Below, one piece after another: positions 42,996-52,858 of a stretch of DNA of 64,000 nucleotides. A program made the translations under genes and the position numbers. The notes beneath the pieces are model-generated. The model was not told the origin of the DNA, searched no databases, and worked only from the letters and a program-made list of their open reading frames with translations. This DNA comes from an uncultured Roseburia sp. Lineage in GTDB: Bacteria > Bacillota > Clostridia > Lachnospirales > Lachnospiraceae. The DNA lies in the NCBI GenBank assembly GCA_947573605.1, contig CANPGM010000004.1, forward strand, positions 58,634 through 122,633. The letters run 5' to 3'. The stretch's first letter is position 1. Every line of letters starts with the position of its first letter.

Positions 42996-43829
42996 TTATT
43001 CATAATAATGCATAAACAGCTCTTCTAAGGGCGGTTCTTCAATCAGTAAATCATCAATCGGAACAGAAGCTTCCATTTCGTTTATTTGTCGAAGCAGTTC
43101 CTTGATACTCCCTTTGAAATCAAAGGTTTCCCGGCGGCCGTTTCCGGAAATTGTGACCCGTCTGATATTGGATTTGGAGAGGTGTTCCACCGTATCCGTT
43201 TTTATAATGCTTCCATCTTTTATAATCGCCGCATTTTTGCAGTAGCGCCTAACTTCCGAAAGGGCATGGGAAGACAGAAAAATAGTCGTCCCCTCACGGT
43301 TGTATTCCAATAATAAATCAAAAAACGCCTCCTGCATCAGAGGATCCAGCCCCGACGTCGGTTCATCCAATATTAATAGTCCCGGCTTATGCTGCATGGC
43401 GCAGACAATACTGACTTTTTTGCGGTTTCCAAGCGAAAGTTCCTCTGTTTTCTTATTTTTATCGATTTCAAGAATCTCACAAATCCGCGTCGCCTCTTTG
43501 CCGCAGTCCATCCTTCGCGCATCTGCTGCAAACCGAATGACCTCCGATACCTTCATTCCGGGATAAAACATTGCTTCCGAAGGCATATAGCCGATACTGC
43601 TTAACAGTTCTTTCTGCTGTTTACCGGCTTTTTTCCCAAAAATCCGAATCTCTCCATCCTGATAACGAAGCAGTCCGAGCATACTGCGGATTGTTGTAGA
43701 CTTTCCGGCGCCGTTCGGCCCAAGAAACCCAAAAATATCGCCTTCTGCAACAGTCAGGGAAATCTGTTCGACGCCCCGGTGCTTCCCGTATCGTTTCGTT
43801 AATTTTTCAATTTCAATCGCCTGCTTCAT
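42996..43829 (-). CDS. ABC transporter ATP-binding protein
   Basis: GPNGAGKSTTIRSML, LSLGNRKKVSIVCAM, LLILDEPTSGLDPLMQ. Confidence 0.95.
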   Translation of the reverse strand: MKQAIEIEKLTKRYGKHRGVEQISLTVAEGDIFGFLGPNGAGKSTTIRSMLGLLRYQDGEIRIFGKKAGKQQKELLSSIGYMPSEAMFYPGMKVSEVIRFAADARRMDCGKEATRICEILEIDKNKKTEELSLGNRKKVSIVCAMQHKPGLLILDEPTSGLDPLMQEAFFDLLLEYNREGTTIFLSSHALSEVRRYCKNAAIIKDGSIIKTDTVEHLSKSNIRRVTISGNGRRETFDFKGSIKELLRQINEMEASVPIDDLLIEEPPLEELFMHYYE

Positions 43830-44293
43830 CTTTCCCTCCCTGATTTCTCCTTATACTCCGCCAACATTCGGTTCAGCCGATCCGTATCAATCCGCCTTTT
43901 TATTCTATTACAAAAATATACGCATAAAGATACGCCGATACAATATAGAAAAAATAGCAGCGTAGCGGCGGGAATCCTGTCATACCACCCGAATATATAA
44001 GAAGCGCCGGTATAAAGCCCGCTGCATAAAAAGAAAGACGCCGCTTCCTTTGCTCCGAACACTTCCGCTTCGTCCGGATTCTTAAGAACATAGACCTGAA
44101 AATATCCGATTGCATACGCAGTCAGAATCATTTCAAACATGGTTAGAATTTTTGCAGAATCTTGATGCCTGATCAATAAACAGGCAAAGTAAAAAGCCGT
44201 TATGCAGGAAAAATACAGACATGTTTTGTATTCGATTGTAATTTCCCTGCTTATGAACTTCGCAAGCCGCTGTTTTTTCTTACTCTTCGTCAC
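43826..44293 (-). CDS. DUF3021-like membrane protein
   Basis: Four TM, overlaps LytTR regulator gene. Confidence 0.55.
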   Translation of the reverse strand: MTKSKKKQRLAKFISREITIEYKTCLYFSCITAFYFACLLIRHQDSAKILTMFEMILTAYAIGYFQVYVLKNPDEAEVFGAKEAASFFLCSGLYTGASYIFGWYDRIPAATLLFFLYCIGVSLCVYFCNRIKRRIDTDRLNRMLAEYKEKSGRER

Positions 44294-44735
44294 TGTCTGC
44301 GCCTCCTTTTAAAATCTGCCGAAGCTGCTTTGCGTACTTCCGCGAAATCATGACCTGTTCTCCGTTTTCAACTGTCGCACGGATGCGATTTCCAGGTTCG
44401 CTTTTTAAATAACTGATTTTATGGATATTCAGTACCATAGACTTCGAACAGCGGAAAAATCCCCTGCTTTCAAAAAGCAGCGTCAGCTCGGCAAGGCTTT
44501 TATCCACCTTCGCCACTTTATCTCTAAGATAAGCAAACGTCGTTCCATCTACGCTTTCCAGATAAAAAATATCCTCCGGTTTTAAGAGTAACGTCTGTTT
44601 TTCCCAGACTCCGGTCAGCTTTTTTCTGCCTCCCCCGACTATTTCGATGATTGACGCAATCGTTTCATTCATATTTTGGTAGCGGATAACGACTTCGTCC
44701 TCTCCTTCTGCAATTTGGTTCAATGTAAGTTTCAT
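44280..44735 (-). CDS. LytTR-family DNA-binding regulator
   Basis: LKPEDIFYLESVDGTTFAYLRDKV...RCSKSMVLNIHKI. Confidence 0.9.
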   Translation of the reverse strand: MKLTLNQIAEGEDEVVIRYQNMNETIASIIEIVGGGRKKLTGVWEKQTLLLKPEDIFYLESVDGTTFAYLRDKVAKVDKSLAELTLLFESRGFFRCSKSMVLNIHKISYLKSEPGNRIRATVENGEQVMISRKYAKQLRQILKGGADSDEE

Positions 44736-45147
44736 TCGGCCCGTTCTGTTGCCTTTCTATGCGCTTTCCTTTTTTCTTTATTATACCAGACAGTTTGATT
44801 TTCACAATTGCAGACCCGGCAGGATGCACTTTTTTACAGATAAGTTGCTGACGGAATTGCAATGTATTTTTCCTTGTGGACAACTTACAAGGGACTGTCC
44901 AATATTTTCTTCTGAAAACAAATCCTCTGTCTCTGCTTTTCGTTTCAGTGAAAGTGTGTATAAGTGGTTACAGAATTATCAAAAAGAAAAAGTTGAGGAA
45001 TAGCATTTTACAAAATGCGTAAAAATGTAATTCCTTCATTTTATTTGCACAATTTCTGCTATAAGACTTGCATATTCAAGAATAAACAATTATAATCAAA
45101 TATAAATAAGTTAAAACAATTAAAAACACGAAATCGAGGTATTTATT

Positions 45148-45930
45148 ATGTTTATGGAAGAACGACAGAAAGATATTATTCGAAAAATAAACCAAACAGG
45201 ACGAATCCTGGTATCAGAAATTCAGGAATGTTATCAGATTTCGGCGGATTGTGCAAGGCGGGACTTAAAAGTATTGGAAAGTAAAGGATTGCTGCAGAGA
45301 ACACATGGGGGCGCCATTGCAGTTCATCCGAAAGAAAGATACCCTGCGCCGACATATAATCCAATAGATATAAAAGAAATAAAGACTGATTATCTGGCAG
45401 TTGCCAAAAAAGCAATCGAATATATTCAAAACAAGGAGGTCATTTATATTACCACGTCTTTAGTCGGATATTATATGGCTGAAAACTTACCGGAAGACAT
45501 AACCATTACAATATTGACAAATTCCGTTACCATTGCAGAGGTGTTGCGAAAAAAAATAAATATCTCCATTATATTATTGGGCGGAGAAATGTCCCATCGT
45601 GGTCACTGCCATGATTTTTATACCATTCAAATGGTAAAAAATATCCGCATGGATAAAGCGTTTTTATCGCACGCGGCATTGTCTTTGGATTTTGGAGCCT
45701 CCATTCATGATCCCGCCGGTGTGGAATTTGGAAAAGCTGTTATGGAGAACAGCAGGATGAATATCGGGCTATACCCGTCTAAGAAGATAGGAAAAAATTC
45801 CATCCATTCTGTATGTCAGGTAAAAGATTATGATTTACTGATTACGGATGATAATGTATCTGAGGATTTTCTGATACAGGTAGGGGAACTTGGTGTGGCT
45901 ATAGAAACAGTTCATTTGAAGGGGGTATGA
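45148..45930 (+). CDS. DeoR-family transcriptional regulator
   Basis: RQKDIIRKINQTGRILVSEI..CARRDLKVLESKGLLQRTHGGA. Confidence 0.9.
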   Translation: MFMEERQKDIIRKINQTGRILVSEIQECYQISADCARRDLKVLESKGLLQRTHGGAIAVHPKERYPAPTYNPIDIKEIKTDYLAVAKKAIEYIQNKEVIYITTSLVGYYMAENLPEDITITILTNSVTIAEVLRKKINISIILLGGEMSHRGHCHDFYTIQMVKNIRMDKAFLSHAALSLDFGASIHDPAGVEFGKAVMENSRMNIGLYPSKKIGKNSIHSVCQVKDYDLLITDDNVSEDFLIQVGELGVAIETVHLKGV

Positions 45931-45933
45931 AAA

Positions 45934-46551
45934 ATGTATTGTATATTAGTGACAGGTATTCCGGCAGCAGGAAAAAGCGTTATGGCAGAAGTCCTGTCAA
46001 AAAGGTTGAAACTGCCTGTTATTTCAAAGGATACCGTAAAAGAATTGCTGTTTGACAATGTTGGTTTTCAGTCGAGAGCAGAAAAAGTGAAACTTGGAAT
46101 TGCCAGTATGGAAATCATGTATTATGTTGCAGGTCAGCTTATGAAAGCAGGGCAACCTTTTATCTTGGAGAATAATTTTGAATTTTCGTCAGAACATGGA
46201 ATGAAAAATCTTTTAGAAAACTATCAATATTCCGCATTGACCATTACCTTAACAGGTGATTACAAAGCGATTTACCAGCGTTTTCTGGAACGGGAAAACA
46301 GCCCTGACAGGCACAGGGGGCATGTTGTGAATGACTGTTATCCGGAAAAGAAAGAGGATAATCGAAAGGCTCTAAAAGCAAAAACTATTTCTTATGAAAA
46401 CTTTGTTCGTGGAATAGAACAAAGGGGATTTGATGCCTTGTGCGTTGATGGCAGGCAGATTAAGGTTGATACAACAGATTTCTCAAGAATTAATATGGAA
46501 GAGTTATTTTCACGGATTGAGGCGTGGAAGGAGGAAATTCTGCATGATTGA
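45934..46551 (+). CDS. P-loop kinase (AAA_33/zeta-like fold)
   Basis: ILVTGIPAAGKSVMAEVLSKRLKLPVISKDTVKE. Confidence 0.8.
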   Translation: MYCILVTGIPAAGKSVMAEVLSKRLKLPVISKDTVKELLFDNVGFQSRAEKVKLGIASMEIMYYVAGQLMKAGQPFILENNFEFSSEHGMKNLLENYQYSALTITLTGDYKAIYQRFLERENSPDRHRGHVVNDCYPEKKEDNRKALKAKTISYENFVRGIEQRGFDALCVDGRQIKVDTTDFSRINMEELFSRIEAWKEEILHD

Positions 46552-47332
46552 CGCGCATGTTCATCTGGAAAAAGGCGATTATTCGGTAGAATGGATCAAC
46601 CAGTTTGTTTCGTATGCCGTAAAAAGAAATATAGACGAAGTTTACTTTTTGGAACATACCCATATCTTCAAAGAATGCCGTAATCTCTATAATGAAATGT
46701 CTGTATATAATGAATATCAGAAGAATTGGTATCAGAAAAAATGGGAACAGGCACGTCCTCTAAAGGATTATATAGATTACATAGAAAAATTAAAACAAAT
46801 AGATTTCCCGATACGATTAAAATTTGGTCTGGAAGTATGTTATTCTCCTGAGCATGAAATTGACATTGCACAAATGAAACAAATGTATTCCTTTGATTTT
46901 TTAGTAGGCTCAATCCATTTTATTGATGGATGGGCATTCAGTCATCGGAAACAGCGGTGGGACAGGAACGATTATGATATGGATGAACTGTACGAAAGGT
47001 ATTACGCACTTATGCTGTCATTAATTAACAGCCGATTATTTTCAGGATTGGCACACCCACAGTCATTACAATGTTATGGGGCATACCCGCAAAAGGATTT
47101 TAGACATATTTATTTACAGCTTGCACAAGCGCTTTGTTTAAATGATATGTATATTGAGGAAAGCAGCGGATTGGCGATTAATTATGGCGATAAGCAGTTG
47201 GGAATGAATGCGGATATGTTGGAGTGCATGGTAAGGTGTAATGTGCCAATTCTGACAGCATCAGATGCACACTCGCCACAAAATGTTGGCTTATATATTA
47301 AAGAAATGAACGACTTGATTCAATCTGTATAA
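46544..47332 (+). CDS. PHP-domain phosphoesterase (histidinol-phosphatase-like)
   Basis: MIDAHVHLEKGDYS; FLEHTHIF; GLEVCYSPEHE; GSIHFI; SDAHSP. Confidence 0.85.
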   Translation: MIDAHVHLEKGDYSVEWINQFVSYAVKRNIDEVYFLEHTHIFKECRNLYNEMSVYNEYQKNWYQKKWEQARPLKDYIDYIEKLKQIDFPIRLKFGLEVCYSPEHEIDIAQMKQMYSFDFLVGSIHFIDGWAFSHRKQRWDRNDYDMDELYERYYALMLSLINSRLFSGLAHPQSLQCYGAYPQKDFRHIYLQLAQALCLNDMYIEESSGLAINYGDKQLGMNADMLECMVRCNVPILTASDAHSPQNVGLYIKEMNDLIQSV

Positions 47333-47633
47333 TAGACTTTGGGCACTCATTGGCGGTTCTATGGAGATTAATGAGAATGCATTTAAAGAATAATTAGAGA
47401 AATACCGGGATTTTGAAACCAGTCCCGCAAATGAAGGAACGGAAAAGATTGATTGATAGGCTGGAAGATATTCATGCTTCATGGAGAAAGTCGAACATAT
47501 TATATACAGCCACTGCGATCCCGTCGCTCACATGGGAATGCACGCGATTGAGCAACTGAAAACGGACTGGCTTGCCAATCCGTTGGAAAAGAAATCGGAT
47601 AATCCGATAGAAGTTGCTTCTTTAACTATTCTA

Positions 47634-47991
47634 TTCATCCTTTATCTTTTTAACCATAATGCCTATAAAACAAGTGAATGGCTTTATGATGTTTTCATAA
47701 TATTTTTTATCTTCGAGTGCAAATTTATGCTTTGTATCGAACCATTCCTGCCAGGGCAGCTCAAATGACGACATTTCCCAGGTTTTCACTTCTCCGATCT
47801 CCCCATGCGCTCCAATCATTCGTTTCCAGAAATAAACTGGTTATCCCGCTCCCGCAGCCCAAATCAAGAACCAGATTGTCTGACGTATTTTGTAACGGAT
47901 ATGCTTCAAGCAGCTCGTCCAGCAGTCTTAAACAGTTTGGTCCCATCATATAGGGAGTTTTAAAATATTTTCTGTAATTGTCACTTCGCAA
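47634..47991 (-). pseudogene. Class I SAM-dependent methyltransferase remnant, internal deletion and frameshift
   Basis: N-part MRSDNYRKYFKTPYMMGPNCLRLLDELLEAYP..VLDLGCGSGITSLFLETND in one frame, C-part VKTWEMSSFELPWQEWFDTKHKFAL..IIKPFTCFIGIMVKK in another. Confidence 0.8.
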
Positions 47992-48185
47992 TATAAGTTG
48001 TCTCCTTATCTTTGTCTGTAATCTCTCGGATGATACGGCAGGGGTTCCCTGTCATAAATAAAAATCCTCATAACTTTTATTCTTCACTGTCGTAAAATGC
48101 GACCCTCTCTTGACAAGGGCATACGCGCCTCAACCATGATGTTTCACCGATTGAAAGGAACGCAGCAGAACACAAAATTTACGGA

Positions 48186-49031
48186 TTACTCCAGCAGCGC
48201 CTGATAAACCTCCCGCTTCTGCACCCCTCGGTCCTTTGCGACCAGCTTCATCGCTTCCTTCCGGTCAATTCCCTGCGCTTCGTAATACGCCATATGTTCA
48301 GGGATCGTCATAGCTTCCCATGACTTTTTCTCTTCTGCCGCTATTTCCTCAAATGACTTTCCTGCGACCACAAGAACATACTCGCCGCGCGGTTCATTGT
48401 CTTTATAATATGTTATTACATCTGATAATGTCGTCAATGTCGTCTCTTCAAACTTTTTCGTAAGTTCTCTGCAAACCGATATCCGTCTGTCGCCAAGCGC
48501 ATCTTTCAGTTCCTTCAATGTTTTCACCAGATGGTGCGGCGCTTCATACAGTACAATCGTTCGCGTCTCATTCTTTAACTGCTCTAAAATCCGTTCGCGC
48601 TCCTTTTTTTCACGCGGTAAAAATGCCTCAAACGCAAACCGTCTTGTTTTCTGACCGGACATGGTAAGCGCTGTGATACAGGCCGAGGGACCCGGAAGCG
48701 ACGTTACGGTAATTCCCTCTTCGATACAAATACGGACCAGCTCTTCTCCGGGATCCGAGATACCGGGCGTCCCCGCGTCCGTAATCAGCGCTATATTCTT
48801 GCCTTCTTTCATTTTTCCGACAAGCTGGTATGCCTTTTCGATTTTATTATATTCATGGTAGCTGGTCATCGGCGTTTTAATTTCAAAATGATTCAAAAGC
48901 CGAATGGAATTTCTGGTATCTTCCGCCGCAATCAAATCCGCTTCTTTTAAGATCCGCAGCGCCCGAAACGTAATATCCTCCAGATTTCCAATCGGCGTTG
49001 CACATAAATACAGCTTTCCCGCTTTTTCCAT
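48186..49031 (-). CDS. rsmI: 16S rRNA 2'-O-ribose methyltransferase RsmI
   Basis: LYLCATPIGNLEDITFRALRIL; AEDTRNSIRLLNHF. Confidence 0.95.
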   Translation of the reverse strand: MEKAGKLYLCATPIGNLEDITFRALRILKEADLIAAEDTRNSIRLLNHFEIKTPMTSYHEYNKIEKAYQLVGKMKEGKNIALITDAGTPGISDPGEELVRICIEEGITVTSLPGPSACITALTMSGQKTRRFAFEAFLPREKKERERILEQLKNETRTIVLYEAPHHLVKTLKELKDALGDRRISVCRELTKKFEETTLTTLSDVITYYKDNEPRGEYVLVVAGKSFEEIAAEEKKSWEAMTIPEHMAYYEAQGIDRKEAMKLVAKDRGVQKREVYQALLE

Positions 49032-49052
49032 ACGCTTTCACCCTCTCATTTA

Positions 49053-49799
49053 TTAATATCCGTATACATCATAGATTTCATCCGTATATACGCCCTGTTC
49101 CTTATAAACTATCAGAGGCTTTTCTACTGTTAATCTTGACTTGCCTCCGCGCAGTCCTTCAAGCAGCACCATATTCGGCTCTCTGTCTGCAAAAGGATAG
49201 ACAAGCCGCATCCGTTTCGGCTCGATTTGATACTCCACCATTTTACTCATAATCTCCGCCAGTCGAAACGGCCTGTGCACCATAAAAAACCGGCCTCCGG
49301 GCACAAGCAGTCTCGCGCTTTCCCGCAGCACATCGTCTAACGTACAAAGTACCTCATGTCTTGCAATCGCTTTCGCTTCGGACGGTGAATTTTCCCCATG
49401 CGTGCCGATCATATACGGCGGATTTGTCGTAATCACATGAAAAGAAGATGCTCCAAACAGATTTGAAGCATCTCTAATATCGCCCGTTACAATTTTTATT
49501 TTTTCTTCCAGATGATTATAGCATACGCTGCGGCGCGCCATATCGGCGCTGTCCTTTTGAATTTCCAGTCCGGTAAAGTCTTCGCTTTCCGTTTTCGCGG
49601 CTAAAAGGATCGGTATAATTCCGGTTCCGGTTCCGAGATCCAAAACTCTCTCTCCTTTTTTCGCGCGCGCAAAGCCGGATAAAAGCACCGCATCCATCCC
49701 AAAGCAAAAGCGAGACGGATCCTGAATAATTACGTAGCCGTTTCGCATCAGCTCGTCCAGCCGCTCTCCTTCATGAATCAAATCAGTTGGCGTCATCAA
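49053..49799 (-). CDS. tRNA1(Val) N6-methyltransferase-like (YabB)
   Basis: VLDLGTGTGIIPILLA, TTNPPYM. Confidence 0.88.
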   Translation of the reverse strand: MMTPTDLIHEGERLDELMRNGYVIIQDPSRFCFGMDAVLLSGFARAKKGERVLDLGTGTGIIPILLAAKTESEDFTGLEIQKDSADMARRSVCYNHLEEKIKIVTGDIRDASNLFGASSFHVITTNPPYMIGTHGENSPSEAKAIARHEVLCTLDDVLRESARLLVPGGRFFMVHRPFRLAEIMSKMVEYQIEPKRMRLVYPFADREPNMVLLEGLRGGKSRLTVEKPLIVYKEQGVYTDEIYDVYGY

Positions 49800-50715
49800 T
49801 TTTAGATTTTCCTCCGCGGTCCTCTAAAGCCTTTAATTCCTTCATTTCCTCCGCCGTAAGCTTTCCGTTTTCCGAACTGTTCTTTCGGTTTTCTTTCCTT
49901 CGTCTCGGTTTAAACTTCAGCTCGTCCACATGATACTCATGCAGTTCCTTTTCGTCATTCACTTCCACAAGCACTTTTACAAGCTGACGAAGTACGTTTA
50001 CGGAAGAAACCTCTCCTCTCAGACCATCATTTGTCGTAACATAGTCTCCTACATTCGGCAGACGGCTGTTTAAATACTCGTAAGTATCTTCTTCATTTTT
50101 CAGACAGCACATCAACCGTCCGCAAACCCCGGAAATTTTTGTCGGATTCAGCGAAAGATTCTGTTCTTTCGCCATTTTAATGGAAACCGGAGCAAATTCA
50201 GACAAAAACGTGTGACAACAGAGCTGTCTTCCGCAGATACCGTATCCGCCGAGTATTTTTGTCTCGTCACGCACGCCAATCTGACGCAGCTCGATTCTTG
50301 TCCGGAATACCGCTGCCAAATCCTTGACCAGCTCCCGAAAATCAATACGCCCGTCAGCAGTAAAATAAAACAGCAATTTATTGTTATCAAACGTATATTC
50401 GGCATCGACCAGTTTCATTTCCAACTTGTGCTTTTCAATTTTTTCCAGACAGATTTTATAGGCTTCCTTTTCTTTTTCCCTGTTTTTCTCCGCTGTTTTT
50501 TCATCGGCTTCCGTTGCAATCCGAATAACCGGTTTTAACGGCTGAACGACTTCTTCGTCCGAAACCTCTTTCGGGTCCGTCATAACGGTACCCATTTCTA
50601 CGCCGCGGGCGGTTTCTACGATTGTATGCATACCCGCTTTTAAATCCAATTCTGCCGGATCAAAATAATAGATCTTTCCGGCGCTGCGGAAACGGATTCC
50701 CACTACTTTTATCAT
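49783..50715 (-). CDS. ricT: PSP1-domain protein RicT (YaaT)
   Basis: YFTADGRIDFRELVKDLAAVFRTRIELRQIGVRDETKILGGYGICGRQLCC. Confidence 0.93.
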   Translation of the reverse strand: MIKVVGIRFRSAGKIYYFDPAELDLKAGMHTIVETARGVEMGTVMTDPKEVSDEEVVQPLKPVIRIATEADEKTAEKNREKEKEAYKICLEKIEKHKLEMKLVDAEYTFDNNKLLFYFTADGRIDFRELVKDLAAVFRTRIELRQIGVRDETKILGGYGICGRQLCCHTFLSEFAPVSIKMAKEQNLSLNPTKISGVCGRLMCCLKNEEDTYEYLNSRLPNVGDYVTTNDGLRGEVSSVNVLRQLVKVLVEVNDEKELHEYHVDELKFKPRRRKENRKNSSENGKLTAEEMKELKALEDRGGKSKIDDAN

Positions 50716-50716
50716 G

Positions 50717-51742
50717 TTAGTTCTCCTTTATCGTAAGCAGCAGCAGTTCAATCACCAAATCAAAATTTACATTTGCGTTTAGACGAAGCTCCGCCTTTTT
50801 TAACGCCTCAAGAATGGCTTCTATTCCGCTGTAAGAGCTTTTTACTGCCTGCCTTTTAATATCATAGACTTCGTCTTTAAAAATCAGTTCGTTTACGTCC
50901 CCTGTCGCTTTAAAATACAAAACATCCCGGTACCAGACCATCAGCAAATCAAAATACTCGTTTATTTCCAGCTTATAATCGCTTACCTGTCTGACTGCTT
51001 CCGTCATTTCATGCAGCTCAATGTCCTCCATCCTCTTTACGAGCTGCAGCGCAGACGCTTTTAACTCGTTAAATTCATCCGAAGACGCCAGTCGAATTGC
51101 TTTTCCGACATTCCCCTGTGCAAACGCCACGCAGACCTTCGCCTGATAATCGGGAATCTGGTAATGACTCATCAGAAAGCTTTTGATTTTTTCATCCGGT
51201 ACGGCTTTTAAATTCAGCAGCACACTCCTGGATAAAATCGTCGGAAGAAATACGTCCGCATTGGCCGTCAGCAATAAAATCACTGCATACGAAGGCGGCT
51301 CCTCCATTGTTTTTAACAGGGCGTTCTGCGCCTGTACATTCATTTTTTCCGCTTCATCGACAATATAAATCTTATATCTGCCGCTGTACGGTTTAATTGC
51401 GATATCGTGATTGATCTGTGTACGAATATCGTCTACAGATATGGTATTCGGTTTATCATGGGATACATAGATAATATCGGGGTGGTTATGCGTTTGAGCC
51501 TGCTTACAGGAGCGGCATTCCAGACAGGGCCTTTCAAAATCCTGCTTCATCCGGTCTTTCCCGGTGCCGTCCTGTCCGGCCGTACACTGAAGCGTCGTTG
51601 CAAACGCCTCGGCCAGCATCATTTTACCTGATTTGTCCGGCCCGTTCAAAATATACGCATGAGAAATCTTATCCGTTCTTACTGCATTCTGCAAATGCTC
51701 GATCAATTGCTCATGCCCGATAATATCTTTAAACCCCGCCAT
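50717..51742 (-). CDS. holB: DNA polymerase III subunit delta'
   Basis: HAYILNGPDKSGKMMLAEAFA; IVDEAEKMNVQAQNALLKTMEEPP. Confidence 0.92.
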   Translation of the reverse strand: MAGFKDIIGHEQLIEHLQNAVRTDKISHAYILNGPDKSGKMMLAEAFATTLQCTAGQDGTGKDRMKQDFERPCLECRSCKQAQTHNHPDIIYVSHDKPNTISVDDIRTQINHDIAIKPYSGRYKIYIVDEAEKMNVQAQNALLKTMEEPPSYAVILLLTANADVFLPTILSRSVLLNLKAVPDEKIKSFLMSHYQIPDYQAKVCVAFAQGNVGKAIRLASSDEFNELKASALQLVKRMEDIELHEMTEAVRQVSDYKLEINEYFDLLMVWYRDVLYFKATGDVNELIFKDEVYDIKRQAVKSSYSGIEAILEALKKAELRLNANVNFDLVIELLLLTIKEN

Positions 51743-51775
51743 ATCCGATACCCCATTCTCCCCGTTTTCTCATCC

Positions 51776-52216
51776 TTATATCAAAATATCCAAAAGCAGT
51801 CCCCGGATTTCTCCGATTTTACTTAATATAGATATATGGTCTGTCTCATCCTTCACAAGTTCCTGCGCCAGTTCATCCAGATTGGAATCGATCAGGCGAA
51901 TGAGACCGTATACTCTGTGCCTGCCCTTCCGGTCCAGAAAATTCTCTCTCGAAAACTTATGGGAACGGTAGACAACTTCATTTAAAAATTCCTTAATCAG
52001 TCCCCGGTACTTTTTCAAATCCCGGATATCCATATGACGCGCAATCCGATCTCCCTGCGCCGTGATGTCCGTCATCAGCGCGTCAATCTTCGCCTGCAGC
52101 TCCGCGTCCGTTATTGCGCTCGCTAATGTAAATTTAAAAGAGCCATCGCCGCTTGCCACCGGTTCCGTATCGGGAACCTGTGTTACCTGTGTCATCTGAT
52201 TTACCTTGATATCCAA
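51776..52216 (-). CDS. YaaR family (DUF327) protein
   Basis: [20 protein letters not shown]; synteny with holB. Confidence 0.85.
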   Translation of the reverse strand: MDIKVNQMTQVTQVPDTEPVASGDGSFKFTLASAITDAELQAKIDALMTDITAQGDRIARHMDIRDLKKYRGLIKEFLNEVVYRSHKFSRENFLDRKGRHRVYGLIRLIDSNLDELAQELVKDETDHISILSKIGEIRGLLLDILI

Positions 52217-52222
52217 CGATGG

Positions 52223-52828
52223 TCACCTTCCTTTGCCGTTTCGTGTGTTCTTTACAATATATGCTTTTATCTCGTCTTCGGTTTCTTCCAGAGTCCGGTT
52301 ATAAAACCTTTTTTCTACCCCGGCCGCTTTCAGCTTTTCCTCGGAAAAATCTGCCGCATCGGCTAAAAACCGCCTGCAGAGTTCCTCATACTTCGGACGC
52401 GCCTGCTGCCTTTCGCGCGTAATCGCCCTCATCAGCCGTTCCCCGTCTTCCACCTCAATGTATATCGGAACAACGCGCTCCTTTCCGAAGTACTCCCTGA
52501 TCTTTAAATAGGACTCAAGCGTGCCGATAATCAGATAATCCTGTTTACCCAAATCAATCTGTCCGTCGTCCACGGTAAAATATTTCCAAATCCCCTGTAT
52601 CGTATCATACGCCCGCAGTTCAATGATTTTATTCTGTTCCGAGAGCCGTTTTACTTGATTCTCGTCGCAGAAAAAATACTCGACTCCTTCGTGTTCGCCT
52701 TCCCGAATCGGTCTTGTGGTATACGATACAATTGTCTTAAAAGACAGTCGTTGATCGCATAATAATCTTTTATAGATCGTATCCTTTCCGGCCGAGCTTT
52801 TTCCCATGATACAATAAATCTTTCCCAT
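52223..52828 (-). CDS. Guanylate kinase-like protein
   Basis: IMGKSSAGKDTIYKRLL; SYTTRPIREGEHEGVEYFF. Confidence 0.85.
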   Translation of the reverse strand: MGKIYCIMGKSSAGKDTIYKRLLCDQRLSFKTIVSYTTRPIREGEHEGVEYFFCDENQVKRLSEQNKIIELRAYDTIQGIWKYFTVDDGQIDLGKQDYLIIGTLESYLKIREYFGKERVVPIYIEVEDGERLMRAITRERQQARPKYEELCRRFLADAADFSEEKLKAAGVEKRFYNRTLEETEDEIKAYIVKNTRNGKGR

Positions 52829-52858
52829 ACAAAATCCCCCGCGCTTTTCGGAACCTTT

